DNA of 64,000 nt from Sphingobacterium sp. ML3W (GTDB lineage Bacteria; Bacteroidota; Bacteroidia; Sphingobacteriales; Sphingobacteriaceae): assembly GCF_029542085.1 (NCBI RefSeq), contig NZ_CP107036.1, positions 4,898,001 through 4,962,000 on the forward strand. The letters are read 5' to 3'. The translations under genes and the position numbers were made by a program. Shown here one piece after another: positions 8,741 to 18,494 of this stretch. Every line of letters begins with the position of its first letter. The stretch's first letter is position 1. The notes beneath the pieces are model-generated. The model was not told the origin of the DNA. It made no database searches and worked only from the letters and a program-made list of their open reading frames with translations.

Positions 8741-9069
8741 TGGAAACAGTTGTTCAACAGTTGCAGGGCGTATCGATAAATCATTATTTGATTTTTTGCA
8801 CTATTATTTTTGCTATTGGTGTGATCGGCGTATTGATCCGTCGTAATGTAATTATTATTATGATGTCCATCGAATTGATGCTTAATGCTGTCAACCTGCT
8901 ATTAGCAGCTTTTTCGGTGCAACATGGCGATTCATCGGGGCAGGTGTTTGTCTTCTTTATTATGGCACTTGCAGCCGCGGAAGTAGCCGTCGGTCTAGCT
9001 ATTATTATTATGGTATATCGGAATACGAAGTCTGTGGATATCGATTCCTTAAATAAACTCCGTTGGTAG
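8740..9069 (+). CDS. nuoK: NADH-quinone oxidoreductase subunit K
   Basis: NuoK is a three-helix, MrpC-like subunit of the complex I membrane arm. The 109-residue protein shows the conserved IMMSIELMLNAVNLL (with the membrane glutamate) and the second acidic helix ALAAAEVAVGLAIII. Both buried glutamates needed for proton transfer are present. It begins on the last base of nuoJ, and nuoL follows after 19 bp. Confidence 0.95.
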   Translation: METVVQQLQGVSINHYLIFCTIIFAIGVIGVLIRRNVIIIMMSIELMLNAVNLLLAAFSVQHGDSSGQVFVFFIMALAAAEVAVGLAIIIMVYRNTKSVDIDSLNKLRW

Positions 9070-9088
9070 AACTTAAGAAATAAATACG

Positions 9089-11011
9089 ATGAGTGAATTA
9101 ATTTGGTTGATTCCCCTTTTGCCCTTAATCGGGTTTATAGTGAATGGATTGGGCAGAAATGCATTTTCCAAAGGTATGATCGGTGCTTTGGGCAGTGCCG
9201 TGGTTCTTATTTCTTTTATCTGCAGTTGCATCCTTTTTTCTGAAGTATATCAATCAAGACAGGCAGGACAAGCAGGAGTTATCGAACAACATCTATTTGA
9301 CTGGATCTCAGTGGGGCATCTCAAAATAAGTTTGTCCTTTTTAGTAGATCCATTGAGTGCGATTATGCTATTGATTGTCACTGGCATCGGTTTCTTGATC
9401 CATATTTATTCTATTGGGTATATGCATCATGATAGCGGATTCGGTAAGTTTTTCGCCTATTTGAATCTATTTATCTTTTTCATGCTGCTCCTGGTGTTAG
9501 GCTCTAATTACCTTGTCATGTTTATTGGTTGGGAAGGTGTCGGACTCTGTTCTTACCTACTCATCGGATTTTGGTATAAAAATACTTCTTATGCAAATGC
9601 TGCGAAAAAGGCATTTGTGATGAATAGAATTGGTGATTTGGGATTCTTGTTAGCAGTGTTTTTGATACTGGGGACTTTCGGATCCCTTGAATTTTCTACT
9701 GTATTTGCGGGGGCAAAGAATTTTGCTGTTGGTGACATCGCTGTGGTGAGTATCACCATATTGCTATTTATCGCTGCAACAGGTAAATCCGCACAAATCC
9801 CATTATTTACCTGGTTACCGGACGCCATGGCTGGTCCTACACCCGTATCGGCATTGATACACGCGGCGACTATGGTGACAGCGGGGATTTATATGATCGC
9901 GCGATCCAATGTGTTATTTGTACTCTCACCGATTACATTGCAGCTTATTTCCATTATTGCGATTTGTACTGCCTTGTTGGCCGCTGCAATCGCAATAACG
10001 CAAAATGATATTAAGAAAGTATTGGCTTATTCTACAGTTTCACAATTAGGTTATATGTTTCTTGGTCTGGGCGTGGGCGCATTTACTGGTGCATTTTTTC
10101 ATGTATTGACGCATGCGTTCTTTAAAGCCTTATTATTTCTTGGTGCAGGATCAGTTATTCACGGGATGAGTAATGAGCAAGATATGCGAAAAATGGGTGG
10201 ATTAAAGAAAGCAATGCCGATTACTTATGTCACTATGCTAATAGGAACGATAGCAATTGCAGGTATCCCTCCATTTTCCGGATTTTTCTCTAAAGATGAA
10301 ATATTGGCCAATGCATTTGCGGCAAATCCGCTCTTATGGGGCTTCGGATTTTTGGGAGCGTTAATGACTGCTTTCTATATGTTCAGAATGCTATTCATGA
10401 CATTCTCTGGCTCATTTAGGGGCACAGACGAACAAAAGCATCACCTTCACGAATCACCAAAAAGTATGACAATCCCTTTAATGGTATTAGCAGTGCTTTC
10501 TGTTATTGGTGGAGCGATCAATTTACCCGGAGCGCTAGGTGGAAATCATTGGTTGGAGAATTTTCTTGCGCCGGTATTTGCTGAGGGGAAAGCATTGATT
10601 CCTGCGGCACATTATTTGGAGCATAGCACCGAATATATGTTAATGGCGGTTTCTGTAGTTGGTGTATTAATTATGGTTGGCCTAGCCTACAATGTCTATG
10701 TGAAGCGTAAGCAAATACCTGCTGGAGATGAAGCTCCGCGAGGCTTTCTGGCAAATCTTTCCTACCATAAATTTTATGTGGATGAACTTTATGATGCGGT
10801 GGTTGTACGCCCGATCAACTGGCTATCGACTTTCTTTGGTCAGGTCGTGGATCAACGTGGTATTGATGGTATTGTTAATGGAGCCGGTAAAGCAACATTC
10901 GATACAGGAAAAGTACTCCGCTTGCTTCAAAATGGAAATGTTGGGTTTTATTTATTGATGATGGTAATTGGAGTGATTGCTATTTTCGTTTATGGATTTT
11001 TGAGTCTTTAA
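9089..11011 (+). CDS. nuoL: NADH-quinone oxidoreductase subunit L
   Basis: NuoL is the distal antiporter-like proton-pumping subunit, with a long lateral helix. The 640-residue protein has many hydrophobic helices. Core signatures include FIGWEGVGLCSYLLIGFWY (conserved glutamate in helix 5), TGKSAQIPLFTWLPDAMAGP (lysine in helix 7), SALIHAATMVTAGIYMI and STVSQLGYMFLGLG. The C-terminal about 130 residues contain a charged hinge and a final hydrophobic helix, consistent with the lateral arm. It is followed after 15 bp by nuoM. Confidence 0.96.
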   Translation: MSELIWLIPLLPLIGFIVNGLGRNAFSKGMIGALGSAVVLISFICSCILFSEVYQSRQAGQAGVIEQHLFDWISVGHLKISLSFLVDPLSAIMLLIVTGIGFLIHIYSIGYMHHDSGFGKFFAYLNLFIFFMLLLVLGSNYLVMFIGWEGVGLCSYLLIGFWYKNTSYANAAKKAFVMNRIGDLGFLLAVFLILGTFGSLEFSTVFAGAKNFAVGDIAVVSITILLFIAATGKSAQIPLFTWLPDAMAGPTPVSALIHAATMVTAGIYMIARSNVLFVLSPITLQLISIIAICTALLAAAIAITQNDIKKVLAYSTVSQLGYMFLGLGVGAFTGAFFHVLTHAFFKALLFLGAGSVIHGMSNEQDMRKMGGLKKAMPITYVTMLIGTIAIAGIPPFSGFFSKDEILANAFAANPLLWGFGFLGALMTAFYMFRMLFMTFSGSFRGTDEQKHHLHESPKSMTIPLMVLAVLSVIGGAINLPGALGGNHWLENFLAPVFAEGKALIPAAHYLEHSTEYMLMAVSVVGVLIMVGLAYNVYVKRKQIPAGDEAPRGFLANLSYHKFYVDELYDAVVVRPINWLSTFFGQVVDQRGIDGIVNGAGKATFDTGKVLRLLQNGNVGFYLLMMVIGVIAIFVYGFLSL

Positions 11012-11026
11012 TATTTAGTATAATCG

Positions 11027-12469
11027 ATGGATAACCTTTTCTTACTTATTTTATTGCCGTTAATCAGCGCATTGATTTTAGCTTTATTAAAGACCAATGC
11101 CGCCAAGTCAATAGCATTGATTTTATCAATAGTATCGCTCGCATTGACTATCCCATTCCTTTGTCAATTTGATCCAAATGGCGGAATGCAATTTGAAAAA
11201 AATTGGGAATGGATCTCTGCTTTGCATATTCATTTTCATCTTGGGGTAGACGGGATTAGCTTGCCGCTGATACTGTTGACCAATGGATTGATGCCCTTCA
11301 TTATTGCGACAACTTTTTCTAAAGACTATAAGGGTAATTTTTATGCGTTGATGGCTTTTATGCAAGCTGGATTACTGCTTGTATTTATGGCATTGGATGC
11401 TTTTACGTTCTATGTGGGCTGGGAAATCGCTTTGATTCCGATTTATTTTATCTGTGCGCTATGGGGCGAAGGTGATCGTATTCGGGTTAATCTAAAGTTT
11501 TTCATTTATACTTTTTTGGGAAGCCTTTTGATGTTGATTGGGATTCTTTATCTCTATCAACAGGTGCCAAATCACGATTTTGAATGGACTTCTTTTATCG
11601 CTTTGGAGCTGGGGGATAACACACAACGTTGGTTATTCTGGGCATTTTTTATCGCTTTTGCGATTAAGATTCCCATCTTTCCGTTTCACACTTGGCAGCC
11701 GAATACATATACAAATGCTCCTGCGGCCGGAACTATGTTGTTGGCTGGTATTATGTTGAAAATGGGAGTATATGGTTTAATGCGTTGGTTATTGCCAGTG
11801 GTTCCTACTGGGGTTGCTTTGTATGGGCAATTTGCAATGATCTTATGTGTCATTGGAATTGTTTATGCTTCTATCATTGCCATTAAGCAGGACGATGCCA
11901 AACGGTTGATCGCGTACTCTTCTATTGCACACGTCGGATTGATCAGTGCGGGGGTCTTCACTTGGAATACAAATGGTCTAAGTGGTGCAACAATACAAAT
12001 GTTAAATCACGGTATTTCGGTCATTGGACTTTTTTATGTACTGGATATCGTGCAGCAACGTACACAAACACGTAGTCTTTCAGAACTTGGCGGAATTGCG
12101 AGCAAAGCTCCGAAATTAGCGATCTTTTTTATGATTATCTGTATGGGTGCAGTTGGGCTGCCCCTAACCAATGGTTTTATTGGTGAGTTTCTGTTATTGA
12201 AAGGTGTATTTCAATATGGATTCTGGTTTGCAGTTTTCGGTGGACTAACGTTAATATTAGGGGCTGTCTATACGCTACGCCTTTATCAGCAGACGATGTT
12301 GGGGGAAACTACGGACAAAACTATGCAGTTTGAAGATGTAAAAGGGGGAGAACTGGTTGTATTAAGTTTGATCTCCTTCTTGATTCTTTATATCGGTATA
12401 TTCCCGAATTTCTTATTGAATCTTTCTGCGGGTTCAGTGGAAGTTTTAAGCACATTTTTAGGCAGATAA
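11027..12469 (+). CDS. nuoM: NADH-quinone oxidoreductase subunit M
   Basis: NuoM is the middle antiporter-like proton pump of complex I. The 480-residue protein has about 14 hydrophobic helices and the expected landmarks: the glutamate in FYVGWEIALIPIYFI, the lysine and tryptophan region AIKIPIFPFHTWQPNTYTNA, and IAYSSIAHVGLISAG. Length and composition are normal. It sits between nuoL and nuoN, 18 bp before the latter. Confidence 0.96.
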   Translation: MDNLFLLILLPLISALILALLKTNAAKSIALILSIVSLALTIPFLCQFDPNGGMQFEKNWEWISALHIHFHLGVDGISLPLILLTNGLMPFIIATTFSKDYKGNFYALMAFMQAGLLLVFMALDAFTFYVGWEIALIPIYFICALWGEGDRIRVNLKFFIYTFLGSLLMLIGILYLYQQVPNHDFEWTSFIALELGDNTQRWLFWAFFIAFAIKIPIFPFHTWQPNTYTNAPAAGTMLLAGIMLKMGVYGLMRWLLPVVPTGVALYGQFAMILCVIGIVYASIIAIKQDDAKRLIAYSSIAHVGLISAGVFTWNTNGLSGATIQMLNHGISVIGLFYVLDIVQQRTQTRSLSELGGIASKAPKLAIFFMIICMGAVGLPLTNGFIGEFLLLKGVFQYGFWFAVFGGLTLILGAVYTLRLYQQTMLGETTDKTMQFEDVKGGELVVLSLISFLILYIGIFPNFLLNLSAGSVEVLSTFLGR

Positions 12470-12487
12470 ATAGATATATCAATTTGT

Positions 12488-13864
12488 ATGGGAGCTATAA
12501 TTACACTTTCAATATTAGCATTAGTTGTTCTTTATCTTGGCTTGTTCAAAGCGAAAGCCTTGCTTTTGCCGGTTTCCATCCTTGGATTCTTGGTAGCGAT
12601 TGGTTTTCTATTGAACGATTGGACAGCTGACAAGGGACCTCTTTTCAGTGGGATGGTTCATTTCGATCATTACGCGATTGCTTTTTCGGTCTTATGCATC
12701 GTCGTTACTTTGTGCATATTTATTATCTCCAAAGGGTATTTTGATGAAGGGGGACAGGTTGCAGAATATTATTCATTACTGATATTTTCGTTGACGGGAG
12801 CTGTTTTGGTAAATAGCTATCACAATTTCTCCATGCTCTTTTTGGGTATAGAAATTATGTCCGTGGCGCTTTATATTTTAGTCGGTATCCGTAAGCGGGA
12901 TAAAGCGTCAAATGAGGCCGCACTGAAATACTTTTTAATGGGCGCATTTTCGACCGGATTTTTACTGTTTGGTATAGCGTTATTATATGGAGCCACAGGT
13001 TCATTCAATTTGGATGAGATAAAAGCCTATGTTGTGAATAATCCGCATGCGATCTCGCCCTTATTTTATGGTGGTATCCTATTGCTTATTGTTGGCCTGA
13101 CTTTCAAGGTTGGGGCAGCACCATTTCACTTTTGGACGCCAGATGTGTATGATGGGGCTCCTATTCTGATAACAAGTTATATGAGTACTGTGGTCAAAGT
13201 AGCTTCTTTTGCAGGTTTATTACGGTTATTTAGTTACAGTCTACTTCCTTTACAAGATTTTTGGGAGCCTGTATTCTTGATTATAGCGATTATCACATTG
13301 TTTATTGGAAATATTTCAGCTTTAATGCAATCGTCTTTCAAACGCATGCTGGCTTATTCCAGTATCTCTCACGCTGGTTATATGTTGTTTGCAATTATCG
13401 CCGTTGGAGCGAGTTCTGCCAACAGTATCTTTGCTTATGGGCTGGCCTATTCACTCGCAACGATTGTAGCATTTACAGGGCTGATCCTTGTAAAGAAGAC
13501 AACAGGATCCGAACATTTTGAGGCGTTCAATGGACTAGGAAAACGAAATCCGATGTTAGCATTTGCTATGACAGTGGCTATGCTATCACTTGCAGGTATT
13601 CCTTTAACCGCAGGATTTATTGGTAAGTTTATGATGTTCTCTTCGGTTATGGAGGATTACCACATTGTATTGCTGATTTTGGCCGTGATTAATGCTGCTA
13701 TCGCAGTTTACTATTATTTGAAAGTGGTGGTTGCGATGTATTTCAGAGATAGTGAAGAATCTTGTGTCAATGTGCAGTGGAACTATTCATTTGTTCTACT
13801 ACTTGCAGTGGGATTGACAATTCTAATTGGGGTATATCCAGACTGTCTTTTAAAATTAATATAA
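12488..13864 (+). CDS. nuoN: NADH-quinone oxidoreductase subunit N
   Basis: NuoN is the proximal antiporter-like proton pump and the last gene of the operon. The 458-residue protein shows SMLFLGIEIMSVALYILVG (helix-5 glutamate), VGAAPFHFWTPDVYDGAP (helix-7 region) and AYSSISHAGYMLFAI. It is of normal length. A convincing terminator follows 30 bp after its stop, which closes the unit. Confidence 0.95.
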   Translation: MGAIITLSILALVVLYLGLFKAKALLLPVSILGFLVAIGFLLNDWTADKGPLFSGMVHFDHYAIAFSVLCIVVTLCIFIISKGYFDEGGQVAEYYSLLIFSLTGAVLVNSYHNFSMLFLGIEIMSVALYILVGIRKRDKASNEAALKYFLMGAFSTGFLLFGIALLYGATGSFNLDEIKAYVVNNPHAISPLFYGGILLLIVGLTFKVGAAPFHFWTPDVYDGAPILITSYMSTVVKVASFAGLLRLFSYSLLPLQDFWEPVFLIIAIITLFIGNISALMQSSFKRMLAYSSISHAGYMLFAIIAVGASSANSIFAYGLAYSLATIVAFTGLILVKKTTGSEHFEAFNGLGKRNPMLAFAMTVAMLSLAGIPLTAGFIGKFMMFSSVMEDYHIVLLILAVINAAIAVYYYLKVVVAMYFRDSEESCVNVQWNYSFVLLLAVGLTILIGVYPDCLLKLI

Positions 13865-13893
13865 AGTTTCTGTTAAAATACTTGTTGTTTAAT

Positions 13894-13923
13894 AAAGCAT
13901 AGCGATTTCGTTATGCTTTTTTT
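13894..13923 (+). terminator. Terminator of the nuo operon
   Basis: An 11-bp stem (AAAGCATAGCG against CGTTATGCTTT, one G-U pair) with loop ATTT is followed by a T run to 13923. It lies 30 bp after nuoN. Confidence 0.85.
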
Positions 13924-13990
13924 ATATTTATTGATATAACTCTTGAATACAAATTGTATATTGTAAAAAAGAAATCCTATCAGTTTGCAG

Positions 13991-16531
13991 ATGGTGTTTA
14001 AAGTGTGTGTTAAATCTTTTTCAATAGGCTTTTTGAGTGTGTTGCTATTCCTACTGATAGGAGGAGAAGCAATTGCGCAAGAATTTATCCGTGGAAAGGT
14101 TGTTGATGCACAGACAGGGAAGGGGATTAGTCGCGTCTCCATCAACTGGGTTGGGGAGGATGGCGGCGGCGTTAGCGATACACTCGGCTATTTTAAAATT
14201 CTGGATAAAAAGCAATATAAGCAATTGGTATTTGGGGGGGTGGCTTATGAACGAAGGACAGTTGATGTACGTCGTGGACGTGATTCTGTAATGACTGTTC
14301 GGTTGACAGCGAAAGATAATACCTTGGATATGGTTGTTATTAATCGAAAAAATAAGAAGCCGAAGGATCCTGCGATTGCTTTGATAGAGCAGGTAATTGC
14401 CCATCGCTCACAAAATCATTATAGCCGTATTCCTGAAATTCGTTTTGACGAATATGAGAAGACGCAATTTGGGTTTGTGAACCCAGAAGATAAAGCAAAA
14501 AAATTTCCGAAACCATTTCGGTTTCTTTTTGAGAATATAGATTCAGCTGTATTTAGGGGAGTAACGATTGCACCATTCTATTTGGAGGAAAATTATGCGA
14601 ATGTTTATTCTTCATATGATCCTAACCGAAGCAAGAAGATCGTCATCAGCCATAATCAAACCGAACTAAATCCCCGTTTTTTTAATAATGACAATTGGCA
14701 GACCCGTTTTCAAACAATACTTCGTGATGTCGATCTCTACGACAATACCATACAGGTTACGAATAAGGGTATATTGAGTCCAATAGCCACAGGCGCAACA
14801 GCCTTTTACAAATATCGTATACAGGATACCATTCAAATAGCGGGTAAAGACTATATCGAACTTCATTTTGAGGGTAAGTCTAAGATTGATTTATTGTTCT
14901 ATGGTGTACTTTTGATATCAGATGATACGCGTTACGCTGTTCATCAGGCGACACTGAATATTGGAAAGACTGCAAATATCAACTGGATCAATGACGTACA
15001 GATTGATCTGGGATACAGCGAATTTAAAAATGGTAGTATGCTTCCGGTACATACTGATTTAAAAATGTTGTTTGGAGGAAGTAAATCGGACGTTTTATAT
15101 GGGCGACGGGAAACGCGGTATCTGGGGCATCGGACAGATTCAATCTCAAATGAGAATTTTGTTGGTGTCCCTGTTGAAAAAAAGTACCTGCTGCAGTCTG
15201 CAACAAAAGTCCCAATAGTTCAAGTCAGACCAACACCATTAAGCAAGGCAGAATTGGGAGCCTATCAAAAAGTTGACTCCGTTCAAAACATGCGATCTTT
15301 CAATCAGTTAGTTGCATTAGGCTATCTATTGGCTAAGGGATATTATAATGCGGGGAAGGTTGAGTTCGGACCATTAGAGTATCTCTATAGTCGTAATAAC
15401 TATGAAGGCAATCGTATTCGATTGAGTGGTCGGACAACGCGTTTATTTTCCGAGAAAGCATTTATAGAGGGTTATACCGCCTATGGAGATAAAGACAAGG
15501 AAATAAAATATTATCTGAGTACAGCATTCACATTAAATGGAGAACGTATTGTTCAATTCCCAGCGAACTACCTGCGTTTTACCGTCCAGCACGATGTCAT
15601 GGAGCCGGGACGCAATTTAGGTTTTCTAAAAGGTGACGGATTTTTCAGGTCCTTCGGAAAGAATAGGCCGAATAAATGGCAATTCAATGATATCTATCGC
15701 CTTGATCATCTGATCGAATTTGGTAACCATGTGAGTATTGGAACAGCATTTACACATACCCGTAGACAGCCTAGGGGCGATTTATTTTATGTCAATAGTT
15801 TACCTAGTCCAGACACTATCCGTCGCGTAAATACCAACGATCTACAAGTCATCTTGCGCTGGGCTCCAAATGAAGAGTTTACTTATCATAATCTAGATCG
15901 TGGGACAGTAGAGAACAAATATCCAATTTTTACACTTCAATATAACAAGGGCTTGAAAGGCTTTTGGGGAGCAGATTATAGTTATGATGCTTTGCGATTT
16001 AGTGTGTTCAAGAGATTATTTTTATCTCCGGCTGGTCAGGCCGATCTTCAGTTTTCAGGTGGAAGGATCTGGGGGAAACATTTGCCATACACCCTATTAG
16101 AGCTTCCTGAGGTCACTAGAGATAAATCGGGGCCTTTGGTAAATTTTGACTTGATGGCCACTTCGGAATTTGCATCGGATCAGTTTTTAAAATTGACCTA
16201 TTATCACAACTGGAACGGTTTTTTCTTCAATAGAATCCCTTTATTTAAAAGACTGAAATGGCGTGAAGTTACTGGCTTCAAGGCTTTCTATGGAAAATTA
16301 AGCGATGTGAATAATCCGTTTGTTACCCCTGAAAATATTCAATTTGAAGCGGATAAAGATGGTATCATTCAAACTAAAGCGGTCCGCGATAAACCTTATG
16401 TTGAAGGTTTGGTAGGCGTGGATAATATATTTAAATTACTTAGATTAGAGTATAAAAAGAGATTGAGCTACAAAGGTGGAGAAGGCGTTCCTTCAGATAC
16501 CTTCACGGCATCCATACATTTTAATTTTTAG
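13991..16531 (+). CDS. DUF5686-type outer-membrane protein with carboxypeptidase-like N-terminal domain
   Basis: This is an 846-residue exported protein. Residues 1-30 form a signal peptide (hydrophobic core, cleavage near AIAQ). It is followed by a carboxypeptidase-regulatory-like beta-sandwich (GKVVDAQTGKGISRVSINW, then DTLGYF), common in TonB-linked proteins of this phylum. The remainder matches the DUF5686 pattern: a soluble domain (IALIEQVIAHRSQNHY region) and a C-terminal series of amphipathic strands ending in TFTASIHFNF, with the aromatic last residue typical of outer-membrane barrels. The biochemical role of the family is unknown. I used ATG 13991; an in-frame TTG two codons earlier is less likely. 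The next gene starts 4 bp after its stop, so the two are probably co-transcribed. Confidence 0.82.
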   Translation: MVFKVCVKSFSIGFLSVLLFLLIGGEAIAQEFIRGKVVDAQTGKGISRVSINWVGEDGGGVSDTLGYFKILDKKQYKQLVFGGVAYERRTVDVRRGRDSVMTVRLTAKDNTLDMVVINRKNKKPKDPAIALIEQVIAHRSQNHYSRIPEIRFDEYEKTQFGFVNPEDKAKKFPKPFRFLFENIDSAVFRGVTIAPFYLEENYANVYSSYDPNRSKKIVISHNQTELNPRFFNNDNWQTRFQTILRDVDLYDNTIQVTNKGILSPIATGATAFYKYRIQDTIQIAGKDYIELHFEGKSKIDLLFYGVLLISDDTRYAVHQATLNIGKTANINWINDVQIDLGYSEFKNGSMLPVHTDLKMLFGGSKSDVLYGRRETRYLGHRTDSISNENFVGVPVEKKYLLQSATKVPIVQVRPTPLSKAELGAYQKVDSVQNMRSFNQLVALGYLLAKGYYNAGKVEFGPLEYLYSRNNYEGNRIRLSGRTTRLFSEKAFIEGYTAYGDKDKEIKYYLSTAFTLNGERIVQFPANYLRFTVQHDVMEPGRNLGFLKGDGFFRSFGKNRPNKWQFNDIYRLDHLIEFGNHVSIGTAFTHTRRQPRGDLFYVNSLPSPDTIRRVNTNDLQVILRWAPNEEFTYHNLDRGTVENKYPIFTLQYNKGLKGFWGADYSYDALRFSVFKRLFLSPAGQADLQFSGGRIWGKHLPYTLLELPEVTRDKSGPLVNFDLMATSEFASDQFLKLTYYHNWNGFFFNRIPLFKRLKWREVTGFKAFYGKLSDVNNPFVTPENIQFEADKDGIIQTKAVRDKPYVEGLVGVDNIFKLLRLEYKKRLSYKGGEGVPSDTFTASIHFNF

Positions 16532-16535
16532 CTTT

Positions 16536-17318
16536 ATGATCCAATATTCGAACTTAAAATATGAGGTTAAAGATAGCATTGGCTATGTAATAATCGATCG
16601 CGAGTCTCAAATGAACGCACTGAATCAAGAAACACTTGATGAACTGCAGGACATTTTCAAGAACTTTAATGCAGATAATAATGTGCGGGGTATTATATTG
16701 ACCGGTGCAGGGCATAAAGCATTTGTTGCCGGTGCGGATATCAAGGAGTTTACCGACCTGACTGTCGTTCAAGCACGTTGGTTGAGCGAGCGCGGCCATA
16801 TCATATTTACAGATCTTATTGAGGCAGCTCCAAAACCCGTTATAGCCGCTATTAATGGTTATGCGTTAGGGGGGGGGCTTGAGATGGCATTAGCCTGTCA
16901 TATACGTATCGCTTCTGAAAATGCAAAAATGGGACTCCCGGAGGTTTCACTGGGATTAATACCGGGTTACGGAGGTACGCAGCGCCTGCCCGCATTAATA
17001 GGAAAGGGGCGAGCGATGCAGATGATCTTGACCGGCGATATGATTGATGCGCAAAAAGCTTACGAAATGGGCATGGTTAACGAGGTCGTTCCGCAGGAAA
17101 AGCTAATCGCTAGAGCAGAGGAGATCCTTCAAAAAATATTTACGCGGTCACGTGTTGCGGTTGCCAATGCCATAGATGCCATCAATGCCGCCGGAGATAA
17201 AAAGCGGGATGGTAGTAAGGTGGAGATGGATGCATTTGGTCATTTATTCGGAACGGATGACTTCAAAGAAGGAGTTTCCGCTTTTCTTGAAAAAAGATCA
17301 CCCAAATTTCCACTGTAA
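16536..17318 (+). CDS. Enoyl-CoA hydratase/isomerase family protein (crotonase)
   Basis: The 260-residue protein has crotonase-fold landmarks: the first oxyanion-hole segment AGHKAFVAGADIKEF, the second at ALGGGLEMALACHIRIAS, and catalytic glutamates Glu116 (GGGLE) and Glu136 (LPEVSLGLIPGYGGTQRLP), equivalent to the two glutamates of rat mitochondrial hydratase. It should hydrate 2-enoyl-CoA in fatty-acid or amino-acid breakdown, though the exact substrate cannot be read from the sequence. The start is ATG 16536; the frame extends upstream only because it overlaps the end of the previous gene. A run of nine G (16869-16877) encodes the three glycines of the oxyanion loop. Confidence 0.9.
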   Translation: MIQYSNLKYEVKDSIGYVIIDRESQMNALNQETLDELQDIFKNFNADNNVRGIILTGAGHKAFVAGADIKEFTDLTVVQARWLSERGHIIFTDLIEAAPKPVIAAINGYALGGGLEMALACHIRIASENAKMGLPEVSLGLIPGYGGTQRLPALIGKGRAMQMILTGDMIDAQKAYEMGMVNEVVPQEKLIARAEEILQKIFTRSRVAVANAIDAINAAGDKKRDGSKVEMDAFGHLFGTDDFKEGVSAFLEKRSPKFPL

Positions 17319-17406
17319 AAATAGCTTTACCCTCGAGATTACACGAAGTAGGGGAATTATAAATTTGGTCTGACAATCTTCTTTCATCGAGGAGTGAATC
17401 GCAGGC

Positions 17407-17443
17407 AAAAACCTATCTGAAATAGTTGCTGTCTAAATAGGTT
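17407..17443 (-). terminator. Possible terminator of the AraC gene
   Basis: On the minus strand AACCTAT and ATAGGTT form a 7-bp stem around a 20-nt loop, with a short T run after it. The loop is long, so this is only a candidate. The rest of 17319-17559 holds nothing I recognise. Confidence 0.3.
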
Positions 17444-17559
17444 GCTATAAAAAAACTACTGCTGCAGACTATTGTGCTTAAAATATGCCCCTTCAGAGAA
17501 TGCTATTTTTTGTGGTGTCTGTGCCCTCTGAATTGAGAACTTGTATAATTTAACCAACA

Positions 17560-18453
17560 CTATTTCTGATACTTTTTCCGGTAATCTTGTGGGGACATCT
17601 TCATTTCTTTGGTAAAAGCTTTTGAAAAATGAAATGGATCATAGAAATTCAATTTGAAAGCGATCTCTTTAATTTTCAGTAACGTAAATTGTAAATACGA
17701 ACAGGCTCTTTGCATGCGTAATTGATTGTAGTACACCATGGGTGGATAGGATGTTTTCTGCTTGAAGAGGTTAATCAAGTGCGACTTTGAATAATTGAAA
17801 TGAGTTGAAATTTCATCTAAACTAATGTTATTTTCTAGATTGTCCTTCATAAACATGATGATATCCTGAATGATATTATCTACCTTAACTCGATTGTTTT
17901 CCTCGTATTGAGTGGAATATTTGATAGAGGCCAAAAAATATTGAAGGCAGAAGCTCGTGTATTCTAAATTCTCTGGACTATAGCCCATTTCCAAGTTTTG
18001 GTAGATACTTTCGAACAGCTGAAAACGATCAGTATGTTTATTTGAGTCCGTATCATTGATATGAATGATCTGCCCGATTATGTTTTCAAAAAGGGAAGCC
18101 TCAGTGCCTTGAAAGTGAATCCAATAAATACTCCAGGGATCATTGGTCTTGGATCCATAAGAGTGTGTTGTGTTTTTGGGAATGATATAAAGGTCGTTCC
18201 TAGAGAGATTATATAGCATTTCGTCTTGTTTGATCCAACCGCGGCCTTTCTCACAATAGATCAAAATATATTCTGTACAGCCTTCCTGCCGATCGCGATA
18301 ATGCTTTTTTGCAGTCGGATAGTAGCCGATATGTGTGATATGCAATTTTGAAGTGATATTATTCTGTGCTTGATAGTTGCACACAGAATAAGGAAGCACA
18401 ATAGCCTTCTCTCCTTTGAATCCTTCTGCAATTACATCTGTGTCTCGAATCAT
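17560..18453 (-). CDS. AraC-family transcriptional regulator
   Basis: This is a 297-residue regulator. The N-terminal about 170 residues form a cupin-like sensor (GCTEYILIYCEKGRGWI, then DLYIIPKNTTHSYGS, then WSIYWIHFQG), as in AraC-type sugar sensors. The C-terminal about 100 residues carry two helix-turn-helix units: ISLDEISTHFNYSKSHLINLF, and KIKEIAFKLNFYDPFHFSKAF followed by MSPQDYRKKY. It is divergent from a sugar/H+ symporter, with 126 bp between the start codons, and two direct repeats of AraC-site geometry lie between them. It therefore probably controls the transporter and perhaps the following carbohydrate genes. The inducer is unknown. Confidence 0.93.
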   Translation of the reverse strand: MIRDTDVIAEGFKGEKAIVLPYSVCNYQAQNNITSKLHITHIGYYPTAKKHYRDRQEGCTEYILIYCEKGRGWIKQDEMLYNLSRNDLYIIPKNTTHSYGSKTNDPWSIYWIHFQGTEASLFENIIGQIIHINDTDSNKHTDRFQLFESIYQNLEMGYSPENLEYTSFCLQYFLASIKYSTQYEENNRVKVDNIIQDIIMFMKDNLENNISLDEISTHFNYSKSHLINLFKQKTSYPPMVYYNQLRMQRACSYLQFTLLKIKEIAFKLNFYDPFHFSKAFTKEMKMSPQDYRKKYQK

Positions 18454-18494
18454 AAGTTAGGAAATTTGGTGTATGCTGTAAAAATAATAATATT

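Noticed and set aside
17319..17559. Possible small RNA or ORF in the gap after the enoyl-CoA hydratase gene.
   Set aside because: Only a weak minus-strand stem-loop is visible; no promoter with both elements and no plausible reading frame.
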